Shown piece after piece: positions 5,682 through 8,965 of a stretch of DNA of 8,965 nucleotides; the first letter of the stretch is position 1, and each line of letters begins with the position of its first letter. Under the pieces are notes generated by a model. The model was not told where the DNA came from, made no database searches, and saw only the letters and a program-made list of their open reading frames with translations. The position numbers and the translations under genes are program-made. The DNA comes from an uncultured Clostridia bacterium (lineage in GTDB: Bacteria > Bacillota > Clostridia > Christensenellales > Aristaeellaceae), in NCBI GenBank assembly GCA_946042585.1, contig CAMGDO010000021.1:1-8965 (forward strand), written 5' to 3'.

Positions 5682-7472
5682 TTATCCGACCGGCTCGAAA
5701 TCCGCTGCGCCATGCTTGCACAGGGGGCAGATAAAGTCATCCGGCAGGGTGTCACCCTCATAGATATAGCCGCAGATCTTGCATACAAACCCCTTGCGGC
5801 CCTGGGGCTGGGGCTTGGGCTTCACGTTCTGCTGGTAGTAGGTGTAGGTCATGGTATCCAGATTGGACAGCACCCGGGCTTCAGTCACGGTGCAGATAAA
5901 CATGCCATGGGTATCCAGATCCACATACTGCTCTACCTTCAGGGACATCATGGCGTTGATGTAGCGGCCGAGGAACACCAGGCCGTTATCGGAGCGCAGC
6001 ACCGTTTCTCCCGCAAACTTGTCCACGCTGCGGCCGCTCTGGAAACCAAAGCGCTGGAAAACGCTGAAGGGTGCGTCCACGGACAGACAGTTGATGTTCA
6101 TCTCGCCGCTCTGGCGGATCACATGATGGGAGTAATTCTGCTTGTTGATGGTCACGGCGATGCGGTTGGGGGTGTTGGTGACCTGGGTCACGGTGTTGAC
6201 GATCAGGCCGTTGTCACGCTTGCCATCGTTTGAGGTGACCACATACAGGCCATAGCCGATCCTGAACAGGGCAGTCAGGTCGTTTTTGTCGGCGGTTTCA
6301 TTGTGCTGGGCGAGATAGTCCTTGCACATTTCGTCGGCCAGCGCGTCAATCTGGGAGCGGCTGTCCTCGGCCAGGGCGGATTTCAGGCGCACCACGGGCT
6401 CGGCAAAGTGCAGGTTCTTTGAGTCTTCCAGGAGCTTGCTCATCACCTTGGCAGCCAGAGGCGCCCAGCTGCCGTTTTCCATCAGCGCCACAGTGCGGTT
6501 CTGGAAGCCGCGCTCGGTGAGATGCTCGATAAAGGTGCGCATAAAGGGAAACACATCCGCATTGTAGGTGGTGGTGGCCAGCACCAGACGGCCATAGCGG
6601 AAGGCGTCGGCCACGGCGGCGGACATGTCGCACCGGGCCAGATCATGCACGACCACCTTCGGGCAGCCGCGGGCTTTCAGCTTTTCCGACAATAGCTCCA
6701 CCGCCTGCCGGGTGTGGCCGTATACGGAAGTATAGGCAATCATGATGCCGTCGGTTTCCACGCTGTAGGACGACCAGGTCTGATACAGCGCCATATAGCG
6801 GGACAAATCGCCTGTCAGCACGGGGCCGTGCAGGGGGCAGATGGTGACGATGTCAAGCCCTGCGGTCTTCTTCAAAAGAGCCTGAACCTGCGCGCCGTAT
6901 TTGCCAACGATGCCGAAATAATAGCGTCGGGCTTCGTCCTCCCAGGGCTCGTCTGCATCCAGCGCGCCAAATTTGCCAAAGGCATCGGCGGAAAACAGCA
7001 CCCTGTCCAGGGCGTCATAGGTCGCCATGACCTCAGGCCAGTGCACCATGGGCGCGCTCAAAAAGGTCAGGGTGTGGCTGCCCAGGGTGAGGGTGTCGCC
7101 ATCCTTAATGACCACGCGGCGGTCGGCATAGTCGGCGCCAAAGTAGTTGAGCATCATGGCAAAGGCTTTGGCGGAGGATACAATGGTGGCCTGGGGATAC
7201 AGCTTCATGAAGGCGTCAATGTTGGCGGAGTGGTCGGGCTCCATGTGCTGCACAATCAGGTAATCGGGGGTGCGGCCGTCCAGAATGCGCTGCACGTTAT
7301 CCAGCCACTGGTGGGTAAAGCGCGCATCCACCGTGTCCATGACGGCGGTTTTGTCATCCAGAATCACATAGGAATTGTATGCCATGCCGTGCGGAACCGG
7401 ATACTGTCCCTCAAACAGGTCGATGGCGTGGTCGTTGACCCCCGCATAACGGATGGTCGGGCTGATGGTCAT
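5682..7472 (-). CDS. Multidomain flavodiiron protein: FprA core fused to flavin reductase and rubredoxin
   Basis: A 596-residue soluble enzyme expected to reduce O2 to water and/or NO to N2O, protecting an anaerobe. Residues 1-240 are a metallo-beta-lactamase-like diiron domain with all seven ligands visible: His76, Glu78, Asp80, His81, His144, Asp163, His215. Residues 242-385 are a flavodoxin domain (FMN loop YTSVYGHT at 247-254, GSWAP at 334-338). Residues 400-545 resemble an FMN-binding flavin reductase (VVTSNDGKRDNGLIVNT at 411-427). Residues 562-596 are a rubredoxin-like iron site with Cys564, Cys567, Cys582 and Cys585. The two CxxC pairs are only 14 residues apart, against about 29 in classical rubredoxin, resembling the short rubrerythrin type. 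The order equals FprA plus Hrb of Moorella in one chain, so electrons probably pass from NAD(P)H via the reductase and rubredoxin to the diiron site. The start at 7472 has AAGGGG 7 bases upstream; an ATG at 7517 overlaps the promoter. Monocistronic with its own promoter and terminator. Whether O2 or NO is preferred cannot be read from sequence. Confidence 0.93.
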   Translation of the reverse strand: MTISPTIRYAGVNDHAIDLFEGQYPVPHGMAYNSYVILDDKTAVMDTVDARFTHQWLDNVQRILDGRTPDYLIVQHMEPDHSANIDAFMKLYPQATIVSSAKAFAMMLNYFGADYADRRVVIKDGDTLTLGSHTLTFLSAPMVHWPEVMATYDALDRVLFSADAFGKFGALDADEPWEDEARRYYFGIVGKYGAQVQALLKKTAGLDIVTICPLHGPVLTGDLSRYMALYQTWSSYSVETDGIMIAYTSVYGHTRQAVELLSEKLKARGCPKVVVHDLARCDMSAAVADAFRYGRLVLATTTYNADVFPFMRTFIEHLTERGFQNRTVALMENGSWAPLAAKVMSKLLEDSKNLHFAEPVVRLKSALAEDSRSQIDALADEMCKDYLAQHNETADKNDLTALFRIGYGLYVVTSNDGKRDNGLIVNTVTQVTNTPNRIAVTINKQNYSHHVIRQSGEMNINCLSVDAPFSVFQRFGFQSGRSVDKFAGETVLRSDNGLVFLGRYINAMMSLKVEQYVDLDTHGMFICTVTEARVLSNLDTMTYTYYQQNVKPKPQPQGRKGFVCKICGYIYEGDTLPDDFICPLCKHGAADFEPVG

Positions 7473-7515
7473 ATCGAAACCCCCTTCGTTCTTTGGAATG
7501 AAAGCATTATTGCAC

Positions 7516-7545
7516 ATTGTACATCACGCAGGGGGGAAATGACAA
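7516..7545 (-). promoter_or_regulatory. Promoter of the flavodiiron gene
   Basis: On the minus strand, TTGTCA (7540-7545) and TACAAT (7516-7521), each one mismatch from consensus, are 18 bases apart. The transcript would start near 7509 and have a leader of about 36 bases. An imperfect 13-base palindrome TGCACATTGTACA (7511-7523) covers the -10 and could be a repressor site. The promoter position excludes the upstream ATG at 7517 as the start. Confidence 0.75.
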
Positions 7546-7669
7546 GCCCCCGGGCAGATTTTCCATCTCAAAACGAGAGCGCCCCGATGAGGCGGGGAGT
7601 GGCTGCGGGATTCCTAATAACGGGGGTTCCAATAGTATAGGTAGAACATGAAAAGCACAGCGCCTGCTC

Positions 7670-7698
7670 TTGACATTGACCGCGCGGCAGGGTATGCT
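7670..7698 (+). promoter_or_regulatory. Promoter of asnA
   Basis: A perfect -35, TTGACA (7670-7675), is separated by 17 bases from TATGCT (7693-7698). The transcript would start near 7705 with a leader under 30 bases to the ATG at 7732. That leaves no room for a T-box or other riboswitch, so expression looks constitutive or controlled by a DNA-binding protein. The rest of the 259-base divergent gap between the flavodiiron gene and asnA shows no further clear element. Confidence 0.8.
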
Positions 7699-7731
7699 GA
7701 TAAAAATCAAAGGCAAAGGATGGTAGGCTGT

Positions 7732-8739
7732 ATGAGCCATGTGATGATTCCGCGGGGGTATGCATCCCCGCTTTCGCTGTATGAAACGCAGGAGGCCATT
7801 GCGCTGATCAAAAAGACCTTCGAGGGCTTTCTGTGCAGCGCGCTCAATCTCAAGCGTGTGTCCGCACCCCTGTTTGTGGAGGGCAAAAGCGGCCTGAACG
7901 ACGATTTGAACGGCGTGGAGCGCCCGGTGAGCTTCACCGTGCGCGAAACGGGCGACAGCGCGCAGGTGGTGCATTCCCTGGCCAAATGGAAGCGGCTGGC
8001 GCTCAGGGAATACGGCTTTCCCATGGGCGAGGGGCTGTATACCGACATGAACGCCATCCGCCGCGATGAGGAGCTGGACAATCTTCATTCCATCTATGTG
8101 GATCAGTGGGACTGGGAAAAGGTGATTGACGAGAGCGAGCGCACGATGGACACCCTCCGGGATGCCATGCAGCGCATCGTCACCGCCGTGTGCTGCACGC
8201 TGGACTTTATCAAGTGGAAGTATCCGCAGCTGCCCGTGACGCTTTCGCGCGAAATCTCTTTTGTGACCACGCAGGAACTGGAGGACGCCTATCCGGGGCT
8301 TTCCGCCAAGCAGCGCGAATATGCCTATGTGAAGGAGCATGGCACGGCGGGTATTCTGCAGATCGGCGGCAGACTCCGCTCGGGCGAGCGCCACGACGGA
8401 CGCGCGCCGGACTATGACGACTGGGAGCTGAACGGCGACATCATGTTCTATGATCAGACGCTGGACTGCGCGCTGGAGATTTCCAGCATGGGCGTGCGCG
8501 TTTCGCCTGCGTCCTTGCGCCGCCAGCTGGAGATAGCCGGCTGCATGGAGCGCAGCGAGCTTCCCTTCCATCGCCGTCTGCTGGCGGGCGAGCTGCCCTT
8601 CACCATGGGCGGCGGCATCGGACAAAGCCGGCTGTGCATGCTGCTGCTGGGCAAGGCGCACATCGGCGAGGTGCAGTCCTCCTTCTGGGATGAGGAGACG
8701 CGCAGGGCCTGCCGGGACGCCGGCGTGGTATTGCTGTAA
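7732..8739 (+). CDS. asnA: Aspartate-ammonia ligase (asparagine synthetase A)
   Basis: Makes asparagine from aspartate and ammonia with ATP converted to AMP and pyrophosphate; a cytoplasmic class II aminoacyl-tRNA-synthetase-like fold. At 335 residues it matches E. coli AsnA (330). Conserved blocks are VHSLAKWKR (80-88), GEGLYTDMNAIR (99-110), YVDQWDWE (122-129), RHDGRAPDYDDW (220-231), LNGDI (233-237), SSMGVRV (251-257) and the ATP-binding GGGIGQSRL (293-301). The start at 7732 is supported by AAAGGATGG (7715-7723) upstream and by the promoter at 7670-7698, which excludes the ATG at 7648. An in-frame ATG at 7720 is possible but has poor spacing. It diverges from the flavodiiron gene and is followed 59 bases later by an alaX-like gene on the same strand, probably co-transcribed. 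No glutamine amidotransferase domain is present, so free ammonia is the nitrogen donor. Confidence 0.95.
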   Translation: MSHVMIPRGYASPLSLYETQEAIALIKKTFEGFLCSALNLKRVSAPLFVEGKSGLNDDLNGVERPVSFTVRETGDSAQVVHSLAKWKRLALREYGFPMGEGLYTDMNAIRRDEELDNLHSIYVDQWDWEKVIDESERTMDTLRDAMQRIVTAVCCTLDFIKWKYPQLPVTLSREISFVTTQELEDAYPGLSAKQREYAYVKEHGTAGILQIGGRLRSGERHDGRAPDYDDWELNGDIMFYDQTLDCALEISSMGVRVSPASLRRQLEIAGCMERSELPFHRRLLAGELPFTMGGGIGQSRLCMLLLGKAHIGEVQSSFWDEETRRACRDAGVVLL

Positions 8740-8755
8740 AGAATCGGAAGCATAC

Positions 8756-8783
8756 AGACCGCCGCGCAGGCGGAGCGTCTTTT
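8756..8783 (+). terminator. Weak hairpin between asnA and the alaX-like gene
   Basis: CCGCC (8759-8763) and GGCGG (8769-8773) pair around a five-base loop. The stem may extend through an asymmetric bulge by AGA (8756-8758) with TCT (8778-8780), and is followed by TTTT (8780-8783). This would be a leaky intergenic terminator or attenuator that lowers read-through into the downstream gene, not a full stop. Confidence 0.35.
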
Positions 8784-8798
8784 CTGACGGAGGAACAT

Positions 8799-8965
8799 AT
8801 GACAACCAATCGCTTGTATTATGATAACGCGTACCTGACGGAGTTTGACGCGCAGGTGTGCGCTGTGCGCGAGGATGGCTGGGCGGCGCTGGACGCCTCG
8901 GCTTTTTATCCCACCTCGGGCGGGCAGCCCTATGACACGGGCGAACTGAACGGCGCGCGCGTGAC
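8799..8965 (+). CDS. AlaX-type alanyl-tRNA editing protein (5' part only)
   Basis: Only the first 55 codons are inside the window; the gene continues past base 8965. The ATG has GGAGGA (8789-8794) four bases upstream. The translation starts MTTNRLYYDNAYLTEF and contains AFYPTSGGQPYDTGEL at residues 36-51. This is the signature of the threonyl/alanyl-tRNA synthetase second additional domain found in free-standing AlaX proteins and in the AlaRS editing region. Such proteins deacylate Ser-tRNA(Ala) or Gly-tRNA(Ala) mischarged by AlaRS. The N-terminal position of the motif argues for a stand-alone editing protein rather than full AlaRS, which would begin with a catalytic domain. Whether it is the short or the longer DHHA1-bearing form cannot be seen. 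It is likely in an operon with asnA. Confidence 0.82.
   Translation, partial: MTTNRLYYDNAYLTEFDAQVCAVREDGWAALDASAFYPTSGGQPYDTGELNGARV

Noticed and set aside
7546..7731. T-box or other riboswitch before asnA
   Set aside because: No T-box sequence or specifier hairpin is visible, and the TTGACA/TATGCT promoter gives a leader under 30 bases.
7507..8805. 432-codon minus-strand open frame opposite asnA
   Set aside because: It covers the asnA promoter and coding sequence in antisense and has no start signal or family pattern. Codon bias explains its length.
1..8965. CRISPR array, tRNA, rRNA, insertion sequence or integrase
   Set aside because: No regularly spaced repeats, tRNA-like cloverleaf, rRNA sequence, transposase motifs or terminal inverted repeats were seen on either strand; the Tn5 end at base 4 is a library artefact.

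Overview
The window looks like one end of a draft-assembly contig from an anaerobic, moderately GC-rich member of the Bacillota, probably a Clostridia-type gut or rumen bacterium. The evidence is a flavodiiron protein fused to rubredoxin, LplB/YtcP-type sugar permeases with no ATPase gene alongside, strong AGGAG-type ribosome binding sites and Gram-positive-style promoters and terminators. This placement is inference; there is no rRNA or other phylogenetic marker. The first 22 bases are Nextera sequencing adapter, not genome.

Layout. Bases 23-360 hold no intact gene: a short minus-strand reading frame (127-252) that may be the tail of a lost gene, plus three strong hairpins. Next, on the minus strand and transcribed from about 3.8 kb down to 361, is a three-gene carbohydrate ABC importer operon: LplB-type permease, YtcP-type permease, then a large extracellular solute-binding protein. 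Divergent from it across a 450-base AT-rich regulatory region is melA, a family GH4 alpha-galactosidase (4197-5507, plus). Convergent with melA, and separated from it by back-to-back terminators, is a 596-residue flavodiiron protein (5682-7472, minus) combining FprA, flavin-reductase and compact rubredoxin modules. Divergent from that gene are asnA, ammonia-dependent asparagine synthetase (7732-8739, plus), and the start of an AlaX-type alanyl-tRNA editing protein that runs off the window at 8965.

How they work together. The importer and melA form a plausible alpha-galactoside (melibiose/raffinose-like) uptake and hydrolysis locus. The sugar is captured outside, imported through the two permeases energised by an ATPase encoded elsewhere, and cleaved in the cytoplasm by the NAD- and metal-dependent GH4 enzyme. 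A perfect LacI-family-like operator core (GAAACGTTTC, 3812-3821) lies in the shared regulatory region. A direct repeat with 21-base phasing sits just upstream of the best melA promoter, which would suit an activator. No regulator gene is in the window. The flavodiiron protein is a separate oxygen or nitric oxide defence gene. asnA and alaX concern amino acid supply and tRNA quality control.

Most of the window is recognisable biology. The points most worth a second look are the single-chain FprA-Hrb fusion with a shortened rubredoxin, the binding protein with no lipobox cysteine, the regulatory architecture between the importer and melA, and the possible gene remnant near the contig end.
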